The position numbers and the translations under genes were made by a program. From NCBI GenBank assembly GCA_937923585.1, contig CALDSM010000183.1:1-9232 (forward strand): a DNA stretch of 9,232 bases, in the 5' to 3' direction. The notes beneath the pieces were generated by a model. The model was given only the letters and a program-made list of their open reading frames with translations, did no database searches and was not told the DNA's origin. Below are positions 1 to 6,536 of this stretch, in pieces. Source of the DNA: an uncultured bacterium. Its GTDB lineage: Bacteria; Hydrogenedentota; Hydrogenedentia; Hydrogenedentales; CAITNO01. How positions within the stretch are numbered: position 1 is the first letter of the stretch; every line of letters starts with the position of its first letter.

Positions 1-48
1 TACGAGCTCTGATCGTGACTGGAGTTCAGACGTGTGCTCTTCCGATCT
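1..48. other. Illumina TruSeq adapter remnant (not genomic)
   Basis: This is the reverse complement of the indexed TruSeq adapter. It ends in the familiar GCTCTTCCGATCT at 36-48 and carries CTGATC at 9-14, the complement of index GATCAG. One base (position 7, C where the adapter has A) differs from the expected sequence. Genomic DNA starts at about 49. An open frame through it gives a false N-terminus beginning MTGVQTCALPI, a well-known adapter translation. Confidence 0.98.
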
Positions 49-2213
49 CCTGGGCGAAAGCCTTCTACACGCTGCAGCCCGCCCTGGCCAAAGCCGCCGC
101 GGAGCACAAGGACGTATGGGTCGCGGCCGAGGACTTCCCGCTGGTCCAAACGGCGAACGTGGGCATGCACACGGGGGTGTACGGGGGGTTCCCCATCAGG
201 GACAACCCGCGCTTTAGAGATCGCGATGAGGCGGCGCGGGGCACGGTGCTCCGGGGAAACGGCCTCCAGATAAGCGCGTTTACGTGCAGCGCAGCCTGGG
301 ACATCCGCATCAACGGCTTCACGATGACGGACTTTGCCGGGACCACCCAAGGCGACTATGTCGGCGGCGCTGTCCTCTGCATGAACGGCAGCTACGATGT
401 CGCCATTGAACGCAGCGTGTTCCAGGACAACCCTGGCGTGAGTTCCGGCGGCGGGATCTCAATCAGCCATGCAAAGGCCCGCGTTTCGGACTGCGTGATG
501 CTTGGAAATTCAGCGGCAGCCGGCGGCGGTATCGCAATGCATGAAGGCGATCTGGACGTGGCGCGGTGCCTTTTCTCCGGCAATTCGGGAAGGGAGAATG
601 CAGGCGGAATCGGCGCTTACCGCTCGGGCCTGACTGTGACCCAGTCCGTTTTCAAGGGAAATTCCTCCGCCGCCGGTGGCGGCGTCGAAATGCACGAGAG
701 CAGCGCGGCGGTGCGCGTCGTCAATTGCGTGTTCAGTGGCAACCAGTCCGCAGACCGGGGCGGCGCCGCGGCGCTGTTTGAATATGACCGTCTGGTGCAG
801 GTCGCCAACTGCACCATAGTGGACAACACGGCCGGAGGGCCGGGCGGCGGCATCCGTTTCCTGGGCACAACCGGAAGCGTTGTCAACAGCGTGCTCGCGT
901 TGAACAGCCCCTATGCGGTCGCCGTCAACGATTCCTCGGCGAACATCACGTTGAGCAACAACCTCTTTAATGCGAACCAGGAAGGCATCTACCTGATGAA
1001 CGGACCGTGGGCGTTCGCGACCGCCGACGGTCCCCAGGGAATGAATGCCCTGCTTGCCCAGTCGCACAACAACCATGACGGCGATCCGTTGTTCGCCGAT
1101 GCCGCCGCCCTGGATTTCCGGTTGACAGAAGGCTCGCCTTGCATTGACGCAGGCGCCGCGGTGGGCGCACCGGAGGTGGACCTCCGGAATGTCATACGCC
1201 CCCAGGGCAACGGCTTTGACGTTGGGGCGTATGAAGGAACAGGGGGTGCCGTTGCGGCCGGTACCGCACCCGAGGTCACACAGCAACCCGGACCTGCGTC
1301 CCAGGCGGTGGTCGCCGGCACCGGCGTTACGTTCGCGGTTGCGGCGACAGGAACGCCGCCGCTGTGCTACCAGTGGATGAAGGGCGAAGATCCCGTGCCC
1401 GGCGCGATTACCCCGGCATTCACGGTTGCCGCGGTGCAGGAATCCGACACGGGCAGCTACAGATGCGTCATAACAAATATCGCGGGAACTGCGAAGAGCG
1501 ATACAGTGGCGCTCAGCCTTGCTGTACCGGGCGAAGGCGAGGGCGAAGGCGAGGGAGAGGGAGAGGGAGAAGGTGAAGGTGAAGGTGAAACGAGATTGGT
1601 GGCCACGCCCGATTTGGCGGGACAAACCCAGGCGGCCGCGGCCGCAGTCATCACCGAGGTGGGGCTCATCGTGGGCATGGTGGACCAGCAGTGCAGCGAT
1701 ACCGTCGCGGCGGGAAGCGTCATCGGCCAAATCCCGTCGGCGGGCACGCTGGTGGCTGCGGACAGTTCCATCGCTTTCACCGTCTCTTCCGGCCCGTGTG
1801 CCGCCGAAGGGGAAAGTGAAGGTGAAGGGGAAGTGCAAAATGAAGGTGAAGCGCCACACGAAGGGGAGGTTCATGGTGAAGGAGAAGGCGAGCCGGTGAC
1901 GCCGCCGACCGAAACGACCCTGCGCGAGCATCTCTTGGCGGCTTTTGCGGCAGTGGACGCCAACGGCGACGGGCAAATCAGCTATGATGAAGCTCTCGCA
2001 TCGTTGACCGGATTGACCCAGTCGGTATTCGACCTGCTGGACACGGACCACGACGGTCATATTAGCCGCGCCGAGGCGGGTTTGGAAGAGCACACCGGCT
2101 GTCCGGGGTGTTCAGGCGGCAAGGGCGCGTTCTCTCCAAAGCGGCTCGCGGATCTCTTCCTTCTGGGCCTTGTCCTGACCATTCTGCCGGCCGTCAGGGG
2201 TCACAGGCCGTAA
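49..2213 (+). CDS. Large surface protein: beta-helix, Ig-like, PASTA-like, EF-hand, C-terminal sorting tail (5' partial)
   Basis: This is the C-terminal 720 residues of a secreted or surface protein. The true start is lost upstream, and the ATG at 15 is adapter. Order by nucleotide position: 51-1100 is a right-handed beta-helix with about six imperfect repeats of the form [C/S]-hydrophobic-F-x-x-N followed by a GGG run, like polymorphic outer-membrane repeats. 1113-1241 (SPCIDAG to DVGAYE) resembles the 'choice-of-anchor Q' region. 1260-1529 is an Ig-like domain with the paired Cys of LCYQW and YRC. 1530-1589 encodes ten Gly-Glu units. 1596-1800 is a PASTA-like domain. 1806-1892 is a second, degenerate GE linker. 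1956-1991 and 2040-2075 are EF-hand loops (DANGDGQISYDE and DTDHDGHISRAE). 2100-2210 has CPGC, then a hydrophobic stretch and a basic end. Inferred role: anchored adhesion or matrix protein; no ligand can be named. Domain calls are by eye. Confidence 0.9.
1530..1589 (+). repeat. Gly-Glu coding repeat (10 x 6 bp)
   Basis: This in-frame hexanucleotide repeat encodes ten Gly-Glu dipeptides between the Ig-like and PASTA-like domains. Codon choice changes in blocks along the tract: GGC-GAA/GAG first, then GGA-GAG, then GGT-GAA. This suggests growth by local duplication. A degenerate relative lies at 1806-1892 with S, V, Q, N, A, P and H interruptions. The acidic, flexible sequence fits an extended linker at the cell surface. 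Confidence 0.9.
2100..2210 (+). other. Putative C-terminal protein-sorting tail (Cys - hydrophobic helix - basic end)
   Basis: The last 37 residues of the surface protein are CPGC, a Ser/Gly/Lys spacer, SPKRLADLF, then LLGLVLTILPAV and RGHRP. A Cys motif, one membrane-length hydrophobic stretch and a basic end is the general plan of GlyGly-CTERM, MYXO-CTERM and similar tails. These are cut or lipid-modified by a dedicated intramembrane protease. Which family this belongs to, if any, is not determined. No processing enzyme is seen in the window. Confidence 0.6.
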
Positions 2214-2241
2214 TCGACTCCGACAATACTTTGTGCGTGTG

Positions 2242-2272
2242 CCGCCCCTGCTGCAAATCGCGGCAGGGGCGG
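2242..2272 (+). terminator. Terminator-like hairpin after the surface-protein gene
   Basis: A perfect 10-bp GC-rich stem (CCGCCCCTGC at 2242-2251 with GCAGGGGCGG at 2263-2272) encloses an 11-nt loop. It starts 29 bp after the stop codon. The following TCATCTTG is only weakly T-rich, so intrinsic termination is plausible but not certain. Confidence 0.6.
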
Positions 2273-2359
2273 TCATCTTGAGGACCATACCGGCCGTGAC
2301 AACCTTCATCGCCGTCATATGATTCTCCCCGCGCCCCCAAAGCGGAAACGGCCTGTCAC

Positions 2360-2449
2360 TTTCGTACCGCGGGCGTTCCGCCTGCCCTGACTTTGATGGA
2401 GACGATGAAACAGCAAGACCGGGGCAGGCGGGATGCCTGCGGCACGAAA
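2360..2449. repeat. REP-like palindrome, 28-bp arms
   Basis: The arms at 2360-2387 and 2422-2449 are inverted copies matching at 24 of 28 positions. Three of the four differences would be G-U pairs in RNA. The loop is 34 nt. The right arm also contains its own palindrome, GCAGGC at 2424-2429 with GCCTGC at 2434-2439. It is too far from the upstream stop (147 bp) to be the primary terminator and too symmetric to be chance. It resembles the dispersed palindromic repeats common in GC-rich environmental genomes; its copy number cannot be judged here. Confidence 0.7.
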
Positions 2450-2496
2450 CGGGCTTTACCCGCCCTCATCCCGTCGTCCCGCATGTTTCCCATCCC

Positions 2497-2525
2497 GTTA
2501 CACCTCCGAAGGGCTGGGTTATAAT
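2497..2525 (+). promoter_or_regulatory. Sigma70-like promoter for the FG-GAP gene
   Basis: TATAAT at 2520-2525 is an exact -10 consensus. Exactly 17 bp upstream is GTTACA at 2497-2502, matching TTGACA at 4 of 6 positions. The box lies 80 bp upstream of the ATG at 2606 in otherwise GC-rich sequence. Confidence 0.6.
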
Positions 2526-2605
2526 CGTCTCGTGAATAAACCGGTCCGGTTTTCTTCCGTATTGCAGAGTTCTGCATTCTGACGCGCAAAACCAAGGAGT
2601 TCTCC

Positions 2606-3982
2606 ATGCTGGCCGCACTGTTGACCGTGGCGGTTATTCTGACCGCCCAGCCCGCCCCCCAGCCCCGCAACTCTGTCCTCGAAACCGCACTGAAGGTGTG
2701 GGATGTGGACACTTCGGACATGAACGGCGACGGAACCGCCGATATCCTGCTGCTCACCTCCGACGAGCAAAGCCATCCGCTCAAGAAGGAACTGGGACTC
2801 TTCCTGTCTGACGAGAAGGGCGGCTATCCGGTTAAGCCGTCGGTGACGCTGCCTTTTGACACGTCCATGGGTGCGGCCATGCTGGCCGAATGCGACGGCA
2901 AGCCGCCCAGGGAACTGGTCGTGCTGAACGCGGAGGGCGCGCTGGTGTACCGATTTGAGGCGGGGAAATTTGAGAAGATCGGCGAACCGCGCTTCTTCTC
3001 ACTGCTGCCGAGCCATGCCAAAGAACCGTCGTTCCTCAAGCACAGCGCCAAGGACCTGCTGGGCGACGGGCGCGACGTGTGGTTCATCCCCACGCCGTCC
3101 GGCTATGACCTGCGGCGCATGGACGGCAGCGTGGCCATGGCGGAATGCGACGTGGTCAGCGAAATGCGGCGCGAGGAGAACACCTACATCGTGCACCGGC
3201 TGCCCGCCGTGCATCCTTTCACCGTGCCCGGCGAACAGCACAAGGGCATGGCGTTTCTCAGCGACCAGTTTGCCGATTTCGCCCACGGGCCGGACTGGAA
3301 ACAGCATGAGCGCTTTCGCATTCCCGTCAACCTGGCGGAAAAATGGCAGGGTATGGCGAAGATGGTGGATTTCAACAACGACGAACTGCCGGACCTGGTC
3401 GTGACGCAGATGAAGGGCACCGTCAACATGATGGCCCAAACGCAGGTTTACGTTGCGAAGGAACTGTTCAAGTATCCCGAAACGCCGACAAAGACCTTCT
3501 CCACAAAAGGGGGGATATCGAGCCCGATCCTCATTGACGTGGACGGGGACAAACGCAAGGACGTGGTGCTCATCAGCATTCCGCTGGGCGTGACCAACTT
3601 CATCAACTTCTTTGTGCGCGGCAAACTGTCGGTGCGCGCCGACGTCTACCTGTTCAACGGAACGGACTTTGGCGGGAATCCGACCTTCTCCACCAGCCTC
3701 ACCATGGACGCGCCTGAGGGACGTGAGCGGGTGGCCTACACCTTCGGCGATTTCAACGGCGACGGACGGCTCGACGTGGCCTACGGCAAGGAAAGCGACA
3801 TGCTGGCCATCCGCGTCGGCGGGAAGGAAGAGTTCCTGTCCTCCGGTTCCTGGGCGGAGGTGAAGGTGCCCAGCTTCGGCATGGCCGACGAATACAGCCT
3901 CAACGGAAACGCCGCGCAGGACATCGTGATGTACCATCCCGGCGGACCAAACGCGAAAAGGGTGGATGTGATCGTGTTCTGA
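2606..3982 (+). CDS. Exported FG-GAP / VCBS repeat protein
   Basis: This is a 458-residue protein with Ca-binding-type beta-propeller repeats. D-x-N/D-G/N-D motifs occur at D38 (DMNGDGTAD), D255 (DFNNDELPD), D311 (DVDGDKRKD) and D382 (DFNGDGRLD). A weaker LNGNAAQD lies near the C-terminus. Each is followed by a hydrophobic strand, as in FG-GAP/VCBS proteins. Residues 1-17 are hydrophobic, ending near A14-A17, and look like a signal peptide, although there is no Lys/Arg n-region. The ATG at 2606 is chosen because AAGGAG (2594-2599) sits 6 nt upstream. A consensus promoter lies 80 bp before it. The last two bases of the stop codon coincide with the left CACAAA repeat flanking the next gene. Family role is structural or binding; no substrate can be inferred. 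Confidence 0.88.
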   Translation: MLAALLTVAVILTAQPAPQPRNSVLETALKVWDVDTSDMNGDGTADILLLTSDEQSHPLKKELGLFLSDEKGGYPVKPSVTLPFDTSMGAAMLAECDGKPPRELVVLNAEGALVYRFEAGKFEKIGEPRFFSLLPSHAKEPSFLKHSAKDLLGDGRDVWFIPTPSGYDLRRMDGSVAMAECDVVSEMRREENTYIVHRLPAVHPFTVPGEQHKGMAFLSDQFADFAHGPDWKQHERFRIPVNLAEKWQGMAKMVDFNNDELPDLVVTQMKGTVNMMAQTQVYVAKELFKYPETPTKTFSTKGGISSPILIDVDGDKRKDVVLISIPLGVTNFINFFVRGKLSVRADVYLFNGTDFGGNPTFSTSLTMDAPEGRERVAYTFGDFNGDGRLDVAYGKESDMLAIRVGGKEEFLSSGSWAEVKVPSFGMADEYSLNGNAAQDIVMYHPGGPNAKRVDVIVF

Positions 3983-4011
3983 ATTGCCACAAAAGGCACA
4001 AAGGGCACACA
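3981..4011 (+). repeat. CACAAA 9-nt-period repeat, left copy
   Basis: Starting with GAATTG, CACAAA-type hexamers occur at 3988, 3997 and 4006 (the last as CACACA), an exact 9-nt period. The copy is an inverted match to 4555-4586, and together they enclose the GxxExxY gene. It begins inside the stop codon of the upstream gene. Confidence 0.8.
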
Positions 4012-4067
4012 ATAGGGGAGGGGGAGGGCCGGAACAGCCCAAGAATGAAGAACAGGAGGAACGGGTG

Positions 4068-4445
4068 ATGAGGGACGAGGAAACGATTCGGGCGTTGTGT
4101 GACCGCATCAGGCAGGTGGCCTTTGACCTGCATGTGTACCTCAGCAACGGACATTTGGAGAAGGTCTATGAAAACGGCCTGGCCAACAGGTTGAGGAAGA
4201 AGGGCCTGGCCGTTGAGCAGCAATATCCGTTGCAGGTCCGCGATGAGGATGGCACCATCCTGGGGGATTACTTTGCGGACCTGTTTGTTGAAGGCTGCCT
4301 TGTCGTCGAGTTGAAAGCCTGCAAAACACTGGCGGACGAACACACGGCGCAGGTGCTGGGCTATCTTCGCGCCTCCGGTCAGCGCGATGGGCTGTTGATC
4401 AACTTCGGTTCGCCGATCATCCAAATTAAGAAGCTCATCTTCTGA
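4068..4445 (+). CDS. GxxExxY family protein (PD-(D/E)XK-like)
   Basis: This 125-residue protein matches the GxxExxY family in length and motifs. The name-giving motif is G28-H-L-E31-K-V-Y34. A PD-(D/E)XK-like core follows: D71 in GDYFADLF, then E81-L-K83 in VVELKA. AQVLGYL (Q95, Y99) and LLINFG (109-114) complete the family pattern. Family members are widespread and small, with a nuclease-like fold but no established activity. An earlier in-frame ATG at 3984 is rejected because it lies in repeat sequence without a ribosome-binding site. AGGAGG at 4054-4059 fits the ATG at 4068 (8-nt spacing). A GTG at 4065 is a weaker alternative. The gene is framed by CACAAA repeats at 3981-4011, 4488-4516 and 4555-4586, suggesting it arrived with them. 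There is no terminator between it and the preceding gene, so read-through is possible. Confidence 0.9.
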   Translation: MRDEETIRALCDRIRQVAFDLHVYLSNGHLEKVYENGLANRLRKKGLAVEQQYPLQVRDEDGTILGDYFADLFVEGCLVVELKACKTLADEHTAQVLGYLRASGQRDGLLINFGSPIIQIKKLIF

Positions 4446-4487
4446 TCTGTCCCCAGTGGCCGATTATTGAAGCAGAGAAGGAACGGG

Positions 4488-4516
4488 ATTGGCCACAAAA
4501 ACACAAAATTCACAAA
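4488..4516 (+). repeat. CACAAA repeat, middle copy
   Basis: ATTGGCCACAAA at 4488-4499 is followed by CACAAA at 4502 and 4511, in the same orientation as the left copy. Spacing is 8 then 9 nt, so this copy has lost one base of the regular period. Its first 12 bases are perfectly complementary to 4573-4584. Confidence 0.8.
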
Positions 4517-4554
4517 CTGAAACGTTGAAGCAGCGAGTGTCCGCCCCAGTCTTC

Positions 4555-4586
4555 TTTGTGTCTTTTGTGCTCTTTGTGGCCAATTC
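4555..4586 (-). repeat. CACAAA repeat, right (inverted) copy
   Basis: Read on the minus strand from GAATTG at 4586, CACAAA occurs at 4578-4573, 4569-4564 and 4560-4555, an exact 9-nt period. It is the inverted partner of both the left (3981-4011) and middle (4488-4516) copies. With the middle copy it can form a stem containing a 12-bp perfect segment. Confidence 0.8.
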
Positions 4587-4591
4587 CTGTT

Positions 4592-4620
4592 TTGACCCCG
4601 CCGACGCAGGGGGATATACT
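4592..4620 (+). promoter_or_regulatory. Sigma70-like promoter for ilvD
   Basis: TTGACC at 4592-4597 (5 of 6 of TTGACA) and TATACT at 4615-4620 (5 of 6 of TATAAT) are separated by exactly 17 bp. The promoter lies about 105 bp upstream of the ilvD ATG and just 5 bp beyond the right CACAAA repeat. No leader peptide or attenuator was found in the short leader. Confidence 0.7.
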
Positions 4621-4724
4621 GGTGTCCGGGGCCATGGCGTGCCGATTTTCCCGTTCTTACGCCGTGGCCTTTTCATCCAAATCCGGCTTAAATCAGCGCC
4701 AACGCGCGCATGGGAGAACGCATC

Positions 4725-6395
4725 ATGGGCAGTGACATCGTCAAGAAGGGTTTTGAACGCGCGCCGCACCGGGCGCTGCTGCGGGCCACGGGCAAGGTCA
4801 GGGACAAGAAGGACTTCGACAAGCCCTTCATTGCCGTCTGCAACAGTTTCGTGGAGATCATTCCGGGCCACGCGCACCTGAACGTGTTCGGGCGCCTCGC
4901 CTGCGAGGCGGTGGAGGAGGCGGGCGGCGTTCCCTTCGAGTTCAACACCATCGGCGTGTGCGACGGGGTGGCGATGGGACACGGCGGCATGAAATTCAGC
5001 CTGCCGTCGCGCGAACTCATCGCCGACTGCGTGGAGACCATGATCAAGGCGCACGAGTTCGACGCGATGATCTGCATCCCCAACTGCGACAAGATTGTGC
5101 CGGGCATGCTGATGGGCGCCATGCGCTGCAACATACCGACGATCTTCGTTTCGGGCGGCCCGATGGAAACCGGGAAGAAGTTCGACGGAAAAGATACGGA
5201 CCTGATCACCGTGTTCGAGGCCGTGGGCGCGTACAAGCAGGGTGCGATCAACGACGCGCAGTTGGAGGAGCTTGAATGCAAGGCCTGCCCGTCCGCGGGG
5301 TCGTGTTCGGGCATGTTCACGGCGAACTCGATGAACTGTCTGTGCGAGGCGCTGGGCATGGCGCTGCCGGGCAACGGCAGCATCGTCGCCACCGACCCGC
5401 GCCGCAGGGAACTGGTCCGAGCGGCCGCGCGGCAGGTGATTGCCATGCACAAGGCGGGCCTGCGCGCCCGCGACATCGTGACGCCCGAATCCATTGACAA
5501 CGCCTTTGCGCTGGACATGGCCATGGGCGGCTCTACCAACACGGTGCTGCACACGCTGGCCATCGCGCAGGAGGCCGGCGTGGACTATCCGCTGGCGCGG
5601 CTCAACGAGGTGAGCGCGCGCGTGCCGAACATCTGCAAGGTGTCGCCGTCGTACCACTGGCACATGTCCGACGTGGACCGCGCGGGCGGCATCAGTGCAA
5701 TTCTGGGCGAGCTTTCGCAAACCCCAGGCATCCTCCACCTCGACTGTCCGACCGTGACGCTCAAGACCCTGGGCGAGAACATTGCCGGCAGGCGCTCGCT
5801 GGACAGCGACGTCATCAAGCCGGTGGATGCGCCCTACAGCCCGACCGGCGGCTTGGCGATCCTGTTTGGCAACATTGCCCCGCTCGGCGCGGTGGTGAAG
5901 GAGGCGGGTGTGGACAAGGAGGTGTTGCGCCACACCGGTCCGGCAATCGTCTATGAAAGCGAGGAGGACGCCATGAAGGGCATCCTGAAGGGCGACGTGA
6001 AGGCGGGCGACATTGTGGTGCTGCGCTATGAGGGTCCGAAGGGCGGTCCGGGCATGCGCGAGATGCTGGCGCCCACGTCGGCCGTCATGGGCGCCGGCCT
6101 GGGCAAGAGCGTCAGCCTCATCACCGACGGCCGCTTTTCCGGCGGCACGCGCGGCGCCTGCATCGGCCATGTGAGCCCCGAAGCCGCCGAGGGCGGGCCC
6201 ATCGCCGCGGTGCGCACGGGCGACATCATCGAGATTGACATCCCAGCGCGGAAGATCAACCTGAAGCTGGATGATGCGGAAATCGAGGCGCGGCTGAGAC
6301 AGGTTGGTCCGCCGCCGGACCGCAATCTCACCGGCTGGCTCAAGCGCTACCAGCGCCAGGTGACCAGCGCCAACACCGGCGCGGTGCTCCAGTAA
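4725..6395 (+). CDS. ilvD: Dihydroxy-acid dehydratase
   Basis: This 556-residue enzyme dehydrates 2,3-dihydroxy-3-methylbutanoate (and its methylpentanoate analogue) to the 2-oxo acid in cytoplasmic valine, isoleucine and leucine synthesis. The N-terminus MGSDIVKKGFERAPHR is typical of the family. Fe-S and Mg motifs are D80 (GVCDGVAMGHGG), C121-D122-K123 (PNCDKIVPGM; the Lys is carbamylated in known structures) and C194 (GSCSGMFTANSMNCL). The C-terminal GPKGGPGMREM and TDGRFSGGT follow; the Ser in the latter is the proposed catalytic base. Where mycobacterial-type enzymes have a third cluster Cys in PCN, this protein has PGH (H49), as in the E. coli type. The ATG at 4725 is preferred over 4710: GGGAG (4712-4716) is spaced for it, and homologues start there. 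The gene appears monocistronic. No other ilv or leu gene is present. Confidence 0.97.
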   Translation: MGSDIVKKGFERAPHRALLRATGKVRDKKDFDKPFIAVCNSFVEIIPGHAHLNVFGRLACEAVEEAGGVPFEFNTIGVCDGVAMGHGGMKFSLPSRELIADCVETMIKAHEFDAMICIPNCDKIVPGMLMGAMRCNIPTIFVSGGPMETGKKFDGKDTDLITVFEAVGAYKQGAINDAQLEELECKACPSAGSCSGMFTANSMNCLCEALGMALPGNGSIVATDPRRRELVRAAARQVIAMHKAGLRARDIVTPESIDNAFALDMAMGGSTNTVLHTLAIAQEAGVDYPLARLNEVSARVPNICKVSPSYHWHMSDVDRAGGISAILGELSQTPGILHLDCPTVTLKTLGENIAGRRSLDSDVIKPVDAPYSPTGGLAILFGNIAPLGAVVKEAGVDKEVLRHTGPAIVYESEEDAMKGILKGDVKAGDIVVLRYEGPKGGPGMREMLAPTSAVMGAGLGKSVSLITDGRFSGGTRGACIGHVSPEAAEGGPIAAVRTGDIIEIDIPARKINLKLDDAEIEARLRQVGPPPDRNLTGWLKRYQRQVTSANTGAVLQ

Positions 6396-6406
6396 TTCAC
6401 TGACGG

Positions 6407-6452
6407 ACGGCGGCGGGCGGCCCGAAAGGCGCTGTCCGCCGCCGTGCTTTCT
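6407..6452 (+). terminator. Rho-independent-like terminator of ilvD
   Basis: ACGGCGGCGG (6407-6416) pairs perfectly with CCGCCGCCGT (6436-6445) around a 19-nt loop. GCTTTCT follows. The stem begins 12 bp after the ilvD stop. The T-tract is short, but position and stem strength support termination. Confidence 0.7.
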
Positions 6453-6536
6453 GTAGTGCCGTCGTCGGAATCCTTGCATCGGGCGTTTTGGTTCTGGCAA
6501 CGTTAACCGGCAACAGAAAACCCCGGAAGGACACCC

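Larger units (their letters stand above)
2214..2605. other. 392-bp intergenic region
   Basis: The gap holds a GC-rich hairpin (2242-2272), a long palindrome (2360-2449) and a sigma70-like promoter (2497-2525), each listed separately. In 2273-2359 and 2450-2496 I see nothing I can name: no convincing ORF and no RNA gene. Short open frames across the palindrome look like chance readings of the repeat. Confidence 0.7.
4446..4724. other. 279-bp gap: repeats, then ilvD promoter
   Basis: The gap contains the middle and right CACAAA repeats, which can pair with each other, followed by the ilvD promoter. A TTGAAGCAG direct repeat (4467-4475 and 4525-4533) flanks the middle copy. No coding sequence is supported. 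Confidence 0.65.

Noticed and set aside
1956..2075. Type I dockerin module
   Set aside because: The two loops have EF-hand spacing with Glu at position 12 and lack the dockerin recognition pattern and cellulosome context. An EF-hand pair is the simpler call.
510..2093. 527-codon open frame on the minus strand
   Set aside because: It is a shadow of the beta-helix surface gene, with low-complexity Arg/Phe/Thr stretches opposite the GE repeats.
3984..4067. Longer N-terminus for the GxxExxY protein from ATG at 3984
   Set aside because: The extra 28 residues come from the CACAAA repeat and a G-rich stretch, fall outside the family length and lack a ribosome-binding site. AGGAGG is positioned for 4068.
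2999..4147. 382-codon open frame on the minus strand
   Set aside because: It is antisense to the FG-GAP gene, which has a clear signal peptide, repeats and ribosome-binding site; the composition is that of a shadow frame.
4710..4724. Upstream ATG of ilvD
   Set aside because: It has no ribosome-binding site, and GGGAG lies between it and the ATG at 4725, which gives the family-typical N-terminus.
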